Assembly: GCF_000768705.1 (NCBI RefSeq)
Contig: NZ_AVPJ01000002.1
Location: 299,187-363,186 of the forward strand
Source of the DNA: Knoellia sinensis KCTC 19936
GTDB lineage: Bacteria > Actinomycetota > Actinomycetes > Actinomycetales > Dermatophilaceae
Direction: 5' to 3'
Length of the DNA stretch: 64,000 nucleotides
Shown: in pieces, positions 17,256 to 25,623 of the stretch
Numbering within the stretch: the first letter of the stretch is position 1
How the letters are laid out: each line of letters begins with the position of its first letter
Program-made: the position numbers and the translations under genes
The notes under the pieces: model-generated
Databases searched by the model: none
What the model was told of the DNA's origin: nothing
Seen by the model: only the letters and a program-made list of their open reading frames with translations

Positions 17256-18944
17256 TCAGATGGGGAGCCGGCGGAGGATCGGGGCGAGCATGTCGTCGAC
17301 CTCGCGGATCCGCAGCAGCTTCGTGAGCCCGAGGAACACGACACCCATCACGGCCCCACCGGCCACGAGCGCCAGGAGGTGCCAGAGCCACGGACTCGCC
17401 GGGTCGAAGACAAGGGTCGACGCTCCCCACCCAGCCAGCCCAGCAACGGCGGACGCCAGCGCGAGCCGGATCCACAGGCGCGAAACCTCACCCATGCCGA
17501 GCCCGCCCAGCTGTCCTCGCGCCACGATGAGGAACGCCGCAGCCGACACGATGTTCGCGATCGAGGCGCCCGCAGCCACCGTGGCCACGACGTACTCCCT
17601 CGGCGCCACCCAATACGCCACTGCGGCGCCGATGAGGTTGATGACGGTCATGAGGGCCACGAGCCAGAAGTTCATCCACCCGTCCCCGCGGGCGAAGCAG
17701 TAGCGCTGCTTGAGCGCCGTGATCCCGAACGGCATGAGTCCGACCGCCATGATCGCGAGGACCAACGCGATGCTCCCCGGCTCGTCGATGCCCCGGCTCG
17801 CGTCGTACTGGATTCCGGGAAAGAGAGTCTTGACGATCGGCCGCCCCAGAGCGATGAACGCTGCGACGGCGGGGAGCAACAACACCGCCGGACTCTTGAG
17901 CCCGCTGACGACCCGGCGCCGCATCTCCGCCAGATCGCCCGACTCGTGCGCCCGCGACATCGCCGGGAACAGTGCCGTGACGATCGAGGTCGTGATGATC
18001 GAGTGGGGAAGGATGTAGAGGCTGTAGGCCAAGGCCTGCACCATGTTGCCTGCAGCCGCGGGTCCGTCGGACTCCTCCGGCGACATGACGGCGGTGCTCA
18101 CAAAACCGTAGAACTGCGAGATCAGCAGGGCCCCAACCGTCCACCCCGTCATCCGCGACATGTCGCCGAACCCGTAGCCACGCCACCCGAACCGCGGCCG
18201 GTAGCGGAACCCCGACTTCCATAGCGGCCACGCGAGGCTCAACCCCTGGATGACGATGCCGAGCGTCGTGCTCACGCCCAACACGAGGATCATCTCCGTT
18301 GTCCACGGCTCCACGGCGGGCTGCTTGTCCCACTTCAGGATGAACCAGCCGAGGCCCGCGATCTGGATGATGTTGGCCCACGCCGGCGCCCATGCGAACG
18401 CGAGGAAGTTCCCGCGCGCCTGCAGCACTTGGCCGAGCACGGCATACAACCCGTAGAAGAACAGCTGCGGCATGCAGATGTAGGCCATGAAGGTCGTGAG
18501 GTTGATGAACGCCTGCCCGGCGTTGTCCTTGGTGAGTGCCCCGATGATCCACGGCGTCGCCGCGATCGAGAGGAGCGTCGCGCCACCGAGCACGAGCAGG
18601 CACAGCGTGATGAGCCGGTCGCTGAAGTCCTGACCGCCGTCCTTGCGCAGCATCGCCTTGGTCAATTGGGGGATGAGCAGGGCCGAGATCAGGCCGCCGT
18701 TGATGAGCACGAAGAGCTGGGTCGGCAGGGTGTTCGCGATGGTGAACGAGTCGGCGGCCACGCCCGCACCGATGGCGCCCGTGAGCAGAGCGGCACGGAC
18801 GAAGCCGAGGATCCGCGACCCGAAGGTCCCGATCGCCATGATCGCGCTGTTGCGGGCGACGTTGTCCACGCGCGCAGCGATCTCCGGCGGCGGTGCGGCG
18901 CCTTCAGGATCTGCTTCGGCGCCCTCGAGGCGTGGGTCGGTCAC
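17256..18944 (-). CDS. murJ: Lipid II flippase MurJ (MviN family)
   Basis: MurJ moves lipid-linked peptidoglycan precursors across the membrane. The 562-residue product has a hydrophilic Ala/Pro/Glu-rich N-terminus. The conserved start RNSAIMAIGTFGSRILGFVR follows, then about fourteen hydrophobic helices. GTG at 18944 was chosen over a frame start 27 bases upstream because AGGGAG precedes it well. Unlike mycobacterial MviN, there is no C-terminal kinase-like or extracellular extension. It converges with the methyltransferase and lies close to mshD on the same strand. Confidence 0.95.
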   Translation of the reverse strand: MTDPRLEGAEADPEGAAPPPEIAARVDNVARNSAIMAIGTFGSRILGFVRAALLTGAIGAGVAADSFTIANTLPTQLFVLINGGLISALLIPQLTKAMLRKDGGQDFSDRLITLCLLVLGGATLLSIAATPWIIGALTKDNAGQAFINLTTFMAYICMPQLFFYGLYAVLGQVLQARGNFLAFAWAPAWANIIQIAGLGWFILKWDKQPAVEPWTTEMILVLGVSTTLGIVIQGLSLAWPLWKSGFRYRPRFGWRGYGFGDMSRMTGWTVGALLISQFYGFVSTAVMSPEESDGPAAAGNMVQALAYSLYILPHSIITTSIVTALFPAMSRAHESGDLAEMRRRVVSGLKSPAVLLLPAVAAFIALGRPIVKTLFPGIQYDASRGIDEPGSIALVLAIMAVGLMPFGITALKQRYCFARGDGWMNFWLVALMTVINLIGAAVAYWVAPREYVVATVAAGASIANIVSAAAFLIVARGQLGGLGMGEVSRLWIRLALASAVAGLAGWGASTLVFDPASPWLWHLLALVAGGAVMGVVFLGLTKLLRIREVDDMLAPILRRLPI

Positions 18945-18974
18945 GGGTTCTCCCTTGTCGCGGACCGCCACACT

Positions 18975-19985
18975 CTACGGCGCGTCAGGCCGCCCGTAGA
19001 CGACGTGGATCGCCGCGTCCTCGAACCCGGCCCTTCGATACGTGGCCAGCGCTCGCGTGTTGTCACCATCGACATACAGCTCGATCTTCTCGACGCCCTG
19101 CCGGGCGAGGTATGCCGTTCCCAGTCCCGTCAGCGGACCCGCCAGTCCCTTTCCTTGGTATGCCGGGTGCACGCCAACCACATAGACCTCACCTGTCGTG
19201 GACCCGGGCTCACGCTTGGTCCAGTGGAACGCGGCGAGGGGGTGCTGGCCATCGGATTCGGTCACCGTCGTGTCCTCCACGAGGAGGAAACCAGCAGGGT
19301 CGAACCAGTCCTGCGCCATCCGGTCGCGGAGGTCGGCGAGGGTGATCGAGCCCTGCTCCGGGTGCGAGGCGAAGGCGAGACCGTTGACCTCGAGCCACGC
19401 CTGTTCGTCTCGCCCGGGTTCGAAGGCGCGAACCGAAAAGCCCTCTGGCAGAACGGGATCCACGACATCACCGGACACGACTGCGCGAGCCATGACGTGC
19501 AGTTCACGCGTCGACACCAGCCCCGCCGAGGCAGCCAGTGCCTGCGCCGCCGGCAGGTTCCCATGCGCCCACACCCCGACCGCCACTTGCCGCGACTTTG
19601 TGCCCGATTGGGACACGTCGACGGAGGCCTTCGGCCGACGCGACGTGTCCCAATCGGGCACAAAGTCGGCCCGTGAGTCACCGTCGAACACAGCGCGCAG
19701 GAGGGCCCGGCCGACGCCCTGGCGTCGCGCCGGCGGATCCACGACGAGCTCGGCAGAGCCTGAAGTGTCCACCGCCGCATAGCCGAGCAGCCCCTCGGAA
19801 GGTGACTCAGCGGCATACGCGACGAAGTGGGTGACTGATGCGCGAGGTGAGCCGAGTGCGAGTCTGAAGGCCTCCGAAATGGCCTCGACGCCATCGGCGT
19901 CGGCTGCCCGATCAATCAGTGCCAGAACCGACGCAACCGACGGCTCGTCCAACGACGACGCCGACTCGATGCGGAAGTCGCTCAC
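18975..19985 (-). CDS. mshD: Mycothiol synthase MshD, with a palindrome-encoded insert
   Basis: MshD acetylates Cys-GlcN-Ins, the last step of mycothiol synthesis. The 336-residue protein has two GNAT domains. The second ends with the acetyl-CoA loop [18 protein letters not shown] and [18 protein letters not shown]. In the first domain the loop [13 protein letters not shown] is followed, at residues 107-131, by a stretch encoded entirely by a family A palindrome. After it the domain continues with [13 protein letters not shown]. Mycobacterial MshD is about 315 residues, so the insert accounts for the extra length. The start is GTG at 19985, overlapping glnR (GTGA). glnR-mshD adjacency is conserved in actinobacteria. 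Confidence 0.93.
   Translation of the reverse strand: MSDFRIESASSLDEPSVASVLALIDRAADADGVEAISEAFRLALGSPRASVTHFVAYAAESPSEGLLGYAAVDTSGSAELVVDPPARRQGVGRALLRAVFDGDSRADFVPDWDTSRRPKASVDVSQSGTKSRQVAVGVWAHGNLPAAQALAASAGLVSTRELHVMARAVVSGDVVDPVLPEGFSVRAFEPGRDEQAWLEVNGLAFASHPEQGSITLADLRDRMAQDWFDPAGFLLVEDTTVTESDGQHPLAAFHWTKREPGSTTGEVYVVGVHPAYQGKGLAGPLTGLGTAYLARQGVEKIELYVDGDNTRALATYRRAGFEDAAIHVVYGRPDAP
19594..19667. repeat. Family A palindrome inserted in frame within mshD
   Basis: Perfect 27-base arms (19594-19620 and 19641-19667) flank a 20-base loop. The loop is the exact reverse complement of the core of the loop in the intergenic copy at 43503-43579. It is thus the same element, inserted in the opposite orientation. 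It is read through without a stop and adds about 25 residues to the first GNAT domain of MshD. Confidence 0.93.
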
Positions 19986-20689
19986 GACGACACCGACTCG
20001 GTGTCCGCCTCTGCCTCTTCGGGGACGAAGCGGTAGCCAACGTTGCGTACCGTCCCGATCAGCGTCTCGTAGTCCACGCCGAGTTTGGCGCGCAGCCGAC
20101 GCACATGGACGTCGACGGTGCGGGTGCCTCCGAAGTAGTCGTAGCCCCACACCTCCTGGAGCAGTTGCGCCCGGGTGAAGACGCGGCCCGGGTGCTGTGC
20201 GAGGTACTTGAGGAGCTCGAACTCCTTGTAGGTCAGGTCGAGGGCATTGCCGCGCAGCTTGACCGAGTAGGTCGCCTCGTCGATGACGAGCACGCCGGCC
20301 GAGATCCGGACGTCCTCCTCGACCCCACCCTCGTCCTCGAGGGAACGCGCGATGGCGAGCCGCAGCCGCGCCTCGACCTCGGCCGGGCCGGCAGTGTCGA
20401 GCAGCACGTCGTCGATGCCCCACTCGGGCGTGAGACCGGCCAGCCCGCCCTCCGTCAGGACAGCGAAGAGCGGCGCCGACAACCCGGTGGTGCGGATGAC
20501 CCGGCACAGCGACCGGGCCATGGCCAACTCACGGCGGGCGTCGACGAGCACCGCGTCGGCGCTCGGAGCGTCGATCAGGGCAGTCGGCTCGGCCGGGAGG
20601 ATGCGAACATGGTGACTGAGCAGGCCCAGAGCTGGCAGCACCTCGGCGCTCGGCGCCAGGGCGTTCGTCAGCAGCAGAAGTTGGGCCAT
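19982..20689 (-). CDS. glnR: Nitrogen response regulator GlnR
   Basis: GlnR is the orphan OmpR-type regulator of nitrogen genes in actinobacteria. The 235-residue product opens [20 protein letters not shown], typical of GlnR, with a degenerate receiver domain to about residue 115. A winged helix follows, with [20 protein letters not shown] and [20 protein letters not shown] 20689 was chosen over a longer frame because the family begins here. TATTCT lies seven bases upstream, so the mRNA is probably leaderless. The stop overlaps mshD. No sensor kinase is nearby, as is usual for GlnR. Confidence 0.94.
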   Translation of the reverse strand: MAQLLLLTNALAPSAEVLPALGLLSHHVRILPAEPTALIDAPSADAVLVDARRELAMARSLCRVIRTTGLSAPLFAVLTEGGLAGLTPEWGIDDVLLDTAGPAEVEARLRLAIARSLEDEGGVEEDVRISAGVLVIDEATYSVKLRGNALDLTYKEFELLKYLAQHPGRVFTRAQLLQEVWGYDYFGGTRTVDVHVRRLRAKLGVDYETLIGTVRNVGYRFVPEEAEADTESVSS

Positions 20690-20696
20690 CCAGCAC

Positions 20697-20702
20697 AGAA
20701 TA
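20697..20702 (-). promoter_or_regulatory. Leaderless-type -10 element of glnR
   Basis: TATTCT on the minus strand is followed by seven bases and the ATG. With only about 20 bases between the glnR and moaD-like starts, each promoter must overlap the neighbouring gene's start. Confidence 0.6.
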
Positions 20703-20709
20703 GGTGGAC

Positions 20710-20982
20710 ATGACCACGATCGACGGGACTCACCGGGGCGTGAGACCAGTGACACTGCGCTACTGGGCAGGTGCCCGTGCGGCCGCAGGGGTCACCGAGG
20801 AGACCCTCGTCACAGGGCCGCTCGTGGGTGACGCGCTCGACGCAGCCGTGGCCGCCCACCCGGAACTGAGCGACGTCATGGCCGTGTGTTCCGTGCTGGT
20901 CGACGGGCGCGCCGTGGGGCGCGACGCCGAGCTGCGCGAGGGCGTCGTCGTCGAGGTCCTGCCGCCGTTCGCCGGTGGCTGA
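20710..20982 (+). CDS. MoaD/ThiS-family sulfur carrier protein
   Basis: This is a ubiquitin-like sulfur carrier of about 90 residues. The fold is suggested by [15 protein letters not shown] at the start and VLVDGRAV in the middle. The protein ends in the essential Gly-Gly (PPFAGG), which is adenylated and thiocarboxylated. MoaD serves molybdopterin synthesis, and relatives serve thiamine or cysteine pathways. No moaE or other cofactor gene is adjacent, so the pathway is open. ATG 20710 was chosen. GTG 20704 in the same frame is an alternative. Confidence 0.85.
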   Translation: MTTIDGTHRGVRPVTLRYWAGARAAAGVTEETLVTGPLVGDALDAAVAAHPELSDVMAVCSVLVDGRAVGRDAELREGVVVEVLPPFAGG

Positions 20983-21862
20983 CAGGGTGTCAGGCGTGCT
21001 GCGGGATGGCAGGATGCCCACCGTGGATGCGACCGAGCCCGTGAGCGAGTCGCGCGCCGGCCGTCGAGCAGCGCGCGAGGAGCGTCGTCGCCATCCGGTT
21101 GCGCCGGCGGTGGCGCACGAGCGTCACCTCACCCTCGTTCTCGCGACGGCCGCGTTCGCCGTGCTGCTGGCGCTGGGCACGGTCGCCGACCATGTCCTTG
21201 GCGCCGCCGCCGTCGCGTGGGGCGGCATCGTGCTCGCCTGGGGGTGGCCCGAACTGCTCGGAGCGGCCTCGCGCTTCGGCTCGTCCGTCGTCATCGGGCT
21301 GTCCGGCGTCCTGGCCGCGGCGGTCGTGGCGCTGACCCCCGACGAGCCCTATCTCCGGCACGTCCCTGTCGTCATGGTCGCGGCGGTCTTCGGGATGTTC
21401 TTCCACCAACTGATCCGCAAGGACGGGCGCGAGCGACTCACGCAGTCCGTAGCAGTGACCGCAGCCGGGCTCGCCCTCGCGACGACCGCGGCGGCGTTCG
21501 TGCCGCTGGGCCGCACGTCCGACGGGCCTCAGGTCGTCATGGTCGTCGGCCTGGCACTGGCGCTCTCGGCGTTCGCCGATCTTGGGGCGCCGTTCGTCAA
21601 GGCCCGGCGCTGGATGCTTCCGGTGGCCGTGGCCATCGGCTTCTTCGTCGGCGGGATCGCTGGCCTCGTCATCTCTGACGTGGGCGTCCTCGCGGGCGTC
21701 GTCCTGGGCGCGGCCGCCGCTGGGTTGGCGCACGTCCTCCGAAGGGCGCTAGGTGCCTTGGATCCCATCCGCGGGATGCGCGGCCAGATCACCGCGGGTG
21801 TGGCGTCGGTGCTCGTGACGGCTGTGCCGGTCTACGTCATCGCCCGCGCCCTCGTCGGCTGA
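20975..21862 (+). CDS. Polytopic membrane protein (unknown)
   Basis: The 295-residue product has a basic N-terminal tail of about 50 residues (GRRAAREERRRHP). About eight hydrophobic segments follow from residue 52 to the end. A conserved-looking cytoplasmic loop, FHQLIRKDGRERLTQS, lies in the middle. I do not recognise the family. A gene of this type beside glnR and moaD may be conserved in relatives, but I cannot confirm it. GTG 20975 overlaps the moaD-like gene. ATG 21014 is an alternative start. Confidence 0.7.
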   Translation: MADRVSGVLRDGRMPTVDATEPVSESRAGRRAAREERRRHPVAPAVAHERHLTLVLATAAFAVLLALGTVADHVLGAAAVAWGGIVLAWGWPELLGAASRFGSSVVIGLSGVLAAAVVALTPDEPYLRHVPVVMVAAVFGMFFHQLIRKDGRERLTQSVAVTAAGLALATTAAAFVPLGRTSDGPQVVMVVGLALALSAFADLGAPFVKARRWMLPVAVAIGFFVGGIAGLVISDVGVLAGVVLGAAAAGLAHVLRRALGALDPIRGMRGQITAGVASVLVTAVPVYVIARALVG

Positions 21863-21876
21863 CGCCTTCCCATCGG

Positions 21877-21943
21877 CTCGTCCTTGTGCCCCATTGGGAC
21901 AACTCGGCTGGTGCTCGCCGTCCCAATGGGGCACAAGGACGAG
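21877..21943. repeat. Family A palindrome between convergent genes
   Basis: Perfect 24-base arms (21877-21900 and 21920-21943) share the core TTGTGCCCCATTGGGAC with other copies. The 19-base loop differs. It lies between the membrane protein gene and the DsrE gene, tail to tail, where a two-way terminator would fit. Confidence 0.9.
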
Positions 21944-21946
21944 TGG

Positions 21947-22339
21947 TCAGTAGACGATCGCCTGCACGTCCGGTCGGAGGATTTCTTCGACGTATGCCGC
22001 CGCGCCCCGGATCGTGGCCCCCTCCAGGAGATCTTCGGGTCCGAGTTCACGACGGGCGGCGCACTGTCCGCAGACCGTGACCGTCGCGCCCGCGAGCAGC
22101 GCGTCCCGGAGGTCCTCGAGCGGGGCGCCGTGGGGGAGGTCCAGTTCCTCGGCACGCCCCGCCACCGCCATCCACGACGCGTCACCCGTGAGCCACACGC
22201 TCACGTCGGCGCCGGCCGCCAGTGCCGTCGTCGCGACGGTGAAGCCCTGGTTGAGGCGTTCGAGGGCCTCGGCGCCACAGGTGATCTTGACGACGAGCGG
22301 GCGGATGCTGGGCGGAGTGCTGGCCGAACTGCTGATCAT
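21947..22339 (-). CDS. DsrE/DsrF-family protein
   Basis: The 130-residue protein has the DsrE-like alpha/beta pattern. It has a strand at PLVVKITCGAEALERLNQGF, then ADVSVWLTGDASWM, and a conserved cysteine pair late in the fold (TVTVCGQCAARREL). DsrE-type proteins take part in sulfur transfer, but many are uncharacterised. ATG 22339 has AAGGGAG before it. The gene is divergent from the nitrobindin gene with only 36 bases between the starts. Confidence 0.8.
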   Translation of the reverse strand: MISSSASTPPSIRPLVVKITCGAEALERLNQGFTVATTALAAGADVSVWLTGDASWMAVAGRAEELDLPHGAPLEDLRDALLAGATVTVCGQCAARRELGPEDLLEGATIRGAAAYVEEILRPDVQAIVY

Positions 22340-22375
22340 TGGGGCTCCCTTCGCGGTGCGACTACGATCCCACTC

Positions 22376-22885
22376 GTGGCATTCCACCTCGACACAGACC
22401 TCCCGCCCGAGCTCGCCCCGCTGGCCTGGCTCGTCGGCACGTGGGCCGGCGCCGGCGTCGTGGGCTACCCGACGATCGAGTCGGCGAACTTCGGCCAGGA
22501 GATCACCTGCTCCCACGACGGCCGCCCGTTCCTCAGCTGGCACAGCCGGACGTGGCTCCTCGACGAGGGCGGCGAGAAGGTGCGCCCGCTCGCGACCGAG
22601 GTCGGCTTCTGGCGGCCCGTACCCGAGACGCCGGACGGCACCAACGTCGAGCTGCTCCTCACGCACCCCACGGGGATCGTCGAGATGTATGCCGGGCACG
22701 CCCAGCCCGCCAAGATCGAGCTCCGCACCGACGGCGTGATGCGCAGCCCGCACGCGAAGGAGTACACCGCGGGCCACCGCATGTACGGCTACGTCCAGTC
22801 CAACCTCATGTGGGTCATGGACATGGCGGCGATGGGCCAGCCCCTCCAGTCACACCTGAGCGCCGAGCTCAAGCGCGTCGACTGA
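22376..22885 (+). CDS. Nitrobindin-like heme-binding beta-barrel (THAP4/DUF1794)
   Basis: The 169-residue protein contains the family signature GTWAGAGVVGYPTI near residue 24. The late conserved stretch HRMYGYVQSNLMWVMDMAA and HLSAELKRV carry the heme-ligand region. Mycobacterial nitrobindin (about 164 residues) binds ferric heme and isomerises peroxynitrite. GTG 22376 is preceded by TACGAT seven bases upstream, so a leaderless start is likely. It lies near fur, and both fit a redox/metal theme. Confidence 0.88.
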   Translation: MAFHLDTDLPPELAPLAWLVGTWAGAGVVGYPTIESANFGQEITCSHDGRPFLSWHSRTWLLDEGGEKVRPLATEVGFWRPVPETPDGTNVELLLTHPTGIVEMYAGHAQPAKIELRTDGVMRSPHAKEYTAGHRMYGYVQSNLMWVMDMAAMGQPLQSHLSAELKRVD

Positions 22886-22969
22886 CCCCAACTTTTGCTC
22901 CCCATGAGGGGAGGTGGAGGGCCCGGAGGCTTAGTTTCCCTCCGGCCCCTTCAGGTTTCCTCCGGTCGG
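22886..22969. repeat. Family B repeat, copy 1
   Basis: This 84-bp segment shares its head (CCCCAACTTT, then CCCCATGAGGG) and its tail (TTTCCTCCGG type) with 48916-49000. The inner hairpin is imperfect (GGCCCGGAGG against CCTCCGGCC). It lies between the convergent nitrobindin and LCP genes. Confidence 0.75.
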
Positions 22970-22994
22970 CACGAGGGCTCCCACCCGATCGGCG

Positions 22995-24020
22995 TCAGGG
23001 GGTGACGGTGACGTCGGCGTAGGTCTCCATCGTGTCGGTGCGCAATGCCTTGCCCAGTTCAGCCATGCTGGCCTCGTCGACGATCTCGATCGACCCGCCG
23101 TCAGGCGCCGTGCCGAACCCGGTGAACGGGGCGGTGATGAAGACGACGTCGCTGCCGCGAAGGTTGCGCAGCCCGATCGCCTCGCCGCGCATCGTGCCCA
23201 CGTCGAGGTTCTGGTCGACGACGAGGTTGTCGGTCGCGGCATCGATGAACTTGGTCAGCGTGACGGGGTTGGTCAACGTCTCGCGGCTCAGCGTCTTGAG
23301 CATGAGTGCCTTGATGAATGCCTGCTGGCGCTTGCCGCGCGAGATGTCACCCTCGGACAGGGTGTAGCGCTCGCGGACGAACAGCAGCGCCTCCTCGCCG
23401 TTGAACTCATTCCAGCCCTGGCGGACCTTGAACGACCCCTCGTCGCTCGCCTCCTCGGCGTAGACGCGGACCCCGCCGACCGCATCGGTCATCTTCTGGA
23501 ACCCCTCGAAGTCCGTCTTGGCGACGTGGTCGATCTTGACCCCGAGAAGGTTCTGCATGGTCTGCACGAGCAGGGGCGAACCGCCGTAGGCATAGGCCGC
23601 GTTGATCTTGTCCTTGCCACGTCCGGGGATGGCGACATAGAGGTCGCGCGGGAAGTGGATGAGGTGCACCGCCGACTTGTCCTCGGGCACGTGCGCGAGC
23701 ACGATCACGTCGGAGCGCCCGACGTCGCCGGGGCGCGTGTCCGCTCCGACGATGAGGTAGTTCTGCCCCACGCCCTTCTGCGGGATCGCCACCGTCGAGC
23801 CGTCCGCGAGGGTGGCGGAGGGTGCCGCCTTGGGGAGGAGTTCCTCCTGGCTGATGTTGCCCGAGACCTTCTGGTTGAGGAACACGAAGAAGCCAGCCGC
23901 GGCGACGAGTGCCAGGGCCACGAACGACGCCACGACGAGCAGGATGCGGCGTCCCCACCGGGGCCCGTCCTTGGTCTGTCGCCGGGTGGGCTGGTCGGCA
24001 TCGGTGAAGTCGTCGAGCAC
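22995..24020 (-). CDS. LytR-CpsA-Psr (LCP) family cell-wall ligase
   Basis: LCP proteins transfer glycopolymers from lipid carriers to peptidoglycan outside the membrane. The 341-residue product has a short cytoplasmic tail and one membrane helix near 26-47. The LCP domain follows with LIVGADTRPGDVGRSDVIVL, HFPRDLYVAIPG and INAAYAYGG. The conserved Arg and Asp residues for the pyrophosphate are present. GTG 24020 lies six bases after TACACT, a leaderless arrangement, divergent from fur. Which polymer it attaches cannot be told. Confidence 0.92.
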   Translation of the reverse strand: MLDDFTDADQPTRRQTKDGPRWGRRILLVVASFVALALVAAAGFFVFLNQKVSGNISQEELLPKAAPSATLADGSTVAIPQKGVGQNYLIVGADTRPGDVGRSDVIVLAHVPEDKSAVHLIHFPRDLYVAIPGRGKDKINAAYAYGGSPLLVQTMQNLLGVKIDHVAKTDFEGFQKMTDAVGGVRVYAEEASDEGSFKVRQGWNEFNGEEALLFVRERYTLSEGDISRGKRQQAFIKALMLKTLSRETLTNPVTLTKFIDAATDNLVVDQNLDVGTMRGEAIGLRNLRGSDVVFITAPFTGFGTAPDGGSIEIVDEASMAELGKALRTDTMETYADVTVTP

Positions 24021-24026
24021 GCGGCC

Positions 24027-24071
24027 AGTGTAGGTGCGCGTTCCATGAGACTCGCCGACCCGGCATACATT
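24027..24071. promoter_or_regulatory. Divergent leaderless promoters of the LCP gene and fur
   Basis: TACACT (minus strand, 24027-24032) lies six bases before the LCP GTG. TACATT (plus strand, 24066-24071) lies six bases before the fur GTG. The plus-strand -10 overlaps a CGGCATAC octamer (24061-24068). Confidence 0.65.
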
Positions 24072-24077
24072 GGTGGT

Positions 24078-24497
24078 GTGAGTGATCTCGGCACGCGACT
24101 GCGAGCCGCCGGGCGGCGGCTCACGCCGCAGCGCCAGCAGGTCCTCGCGGCGGTGGAGGAGCTGGGCCACGCGACGCCGGAGCAGATCGTCGAGGCGGTA
24201 TCCACGGAAGGCGAGACGCCGATGGCTCTGTCGACGGTCTATCGCTCGCTTGAGGCGCTCCAGGACCTCGGCCTGGTCTCGCACACGCACGTCGATCACC
24301 GGGTGCCGAGCTATCACCTCACCTCCCACGCCACCCACATTCATGTCGTATGCCGTCAGTGCGGTTCCGTGGGCGAGGCGCCGATCGCTGTGGCCGAGGA
24401 ATTCGTGGCCCGGCTCGACAGTTCACTCGGATTCGAGGCGGACGTCACCCACGCCGCCATCCACGGCCTCTGCCGCACCTGCAGGAAGCAGTCATGA
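24078..24497 (+). CDS. Fur-family transcriptional regulator
   Basis: The 139-residue protein has the Fur plan. A winged helix with RLTPQRQQVLAAVEELGHAT and MALSTVYRSLEALQDLGLV comes first. The metal-binding dimerisation part with HATHIHVVCRQCG and a C-terminal CRTC follow. The two CxxC pairs indicate a structural zinc site. It could be Fur, Zur or PerR; the sequence does not decide. GTG 24078 is the family-consistent start. The stop overlaps ygfZ (ATGA), so the two are coupled. Confidence 0.93.
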   Translation: MSDLGTRLRAAGRRLTPQRQQVLAAVEELGHATPEQIVEAVSTEGETPMALSTVYRSLEALQDLGLVSHTHVDHRVPSYHLTSHATHIHVVCRQCGSVGEAPIAVAEEFVARLDSSLGFEADVTHAAIHGLCRTCRKQS

Positions 24498-25561
24498 CCG
24501 ACACGACGACCACTGCCCCCACGAGCACCGTTCCCGACTCCCCGCTGCTCGGCCGTCCCGGCGCCGTCGCCGCGGAGGGTCTCGATGCGGGTGTGGCCGC
24601 GCACTACGGCGACCCGGGTCGCGAGCAGCGACTCCTCGAAGAGGGGCTGGCCGTCGTCGACCTGTCGCACCGCGGCGTCGTGCGCGTGTCCGGGCCGGAC
24701 CGACTGTCGTGGCTGCACTCGATCACCACGCAACAGTTGACCGGGCTCGCACCGCGGGTGTCGGCCGAGTCGCTCGTGCTCTCGCCGAAGGGCCACATCG
24801 AGCATGCCCTGCACGTCGTCGACGACGGGGAGGCCACGTGGATCACGGTCGAACCGGGCACGGCGCCTTCGCTTGCTGGTTGGCTCGATTCGATGCGCTT
24901 CATGCTGCGGGTCGAGGTTGAAGACGTCACCGAGGCGTATGCCGTTCTCGGAGAACCGCTTTCGGCTGCCAGTGCCGAGGGGGAGCCACTGGCGTGGGTC
25001 GACCCGTGGCCGGCGCTCGTGGGTGACACCGCGGCATACGGGCCGGAGGCTGGGCACCCGGGTGAGGCGCGTCGCTGGCGAGAGCTGATCGTGCCGCGCG
25101 ATGGGCTGGAGGCAGCGGTGGGCGACCGGCCGCTGGCTGGAGTGTGGGCCGCGGAGGCGCTGCGCGTGGCGGCCTGGCGGCCGCGGCTCGGCCTCGAGAC
25201 CGACCACAGGACCATCCCGCACGAACTCGACTGGCTGCGGACTGCCGTGCACCTGCACAAGGGCTGCTATCGCGGGCAGGAGACGATCGCGCGGGTGCAC
25301 AACCTCGGGCGTCCGCCGCGGCGGGTCGTGTTCCTGCACCTCGACGGGTCGGGGCACGTGCTGCCCGAGCCGGGTGCGGAGTTGTTCGTGGCGGGTGCTG
25401 ACGGTGCTGAGGGGCGTGCGGTCGGACGGCTGACGACGGTGGCACGCCATCACGAGGACGGCCCGATCGCGCTTGCCGTTGTCAAGCGCAACACCCCCGT
25501 GGACGTCGATCTTGTCGCCGGAACGGTCGCTGGCGCACAAACCGTCGTCGTCACACCCTGA
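24494..25561 (+). CDS. ygfZ: Folate-binding protein YgfZ (Fe-S cluster maintenance)
   Basis: YgfZ is a GcvT-like folate protein that supports iron-sulfur enzymes. The 355-residue product carries the diagnostic motif KGCYRGQE at residues 256-263 with its Cys258. GcvT-like segments such as AVVDLSHRGVVRVSGPDRLSWL come earlier. Translation is coupled to fur through an ATGA overlap, which fits an iron/redox link. ATG 24494 agrees with the family. Confidence 0.93.
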   Translation: MTDTTTTAPTSTVPDSPLLGRPGAVAAEGLDAGVAAHYGDPGREQRLLEEGLAVVDLSHRGVVRVSGPDRLSWLHSITTQQLTGLAPRVSAESLVLSPKGHIEHALHVVDDGEATWITVEPGTAPSLAGWLDSMRFMLRVEVEDVTEAYAVLGEPLSAASAEGEPLAWVDPWPALVGDTAAYGPEAGHPGEARRWRELIVPRDGLEAAVGDRPLAGVWAAEALRVAAWRPRLGLETDHRTIPHELDWLRTAVHLHKGCYRGQETIARVHNLGRPPRRVVFLHLDGSGHVLPEPGAELFVAGADGAEGRAVGRLTTVARHHEDGPIALAVVKRNTPVDVDLVAGTVAGAQTVVVTP

Positions 25562-25623
25562 TCGACCGCAGGATTTCCTGATCCGGCTGTCCGGGCCGGC
25601 TGGTGCCCTGACAGACTGGCGCC

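Noticed and set aside
18975..20507. A 510-residue fusion reading through glnR into mshD
   Set aside because: The first part is an out-of-frame reading of glnR (Arg/Ala/His-rich). MshD begins at GTG 19985.
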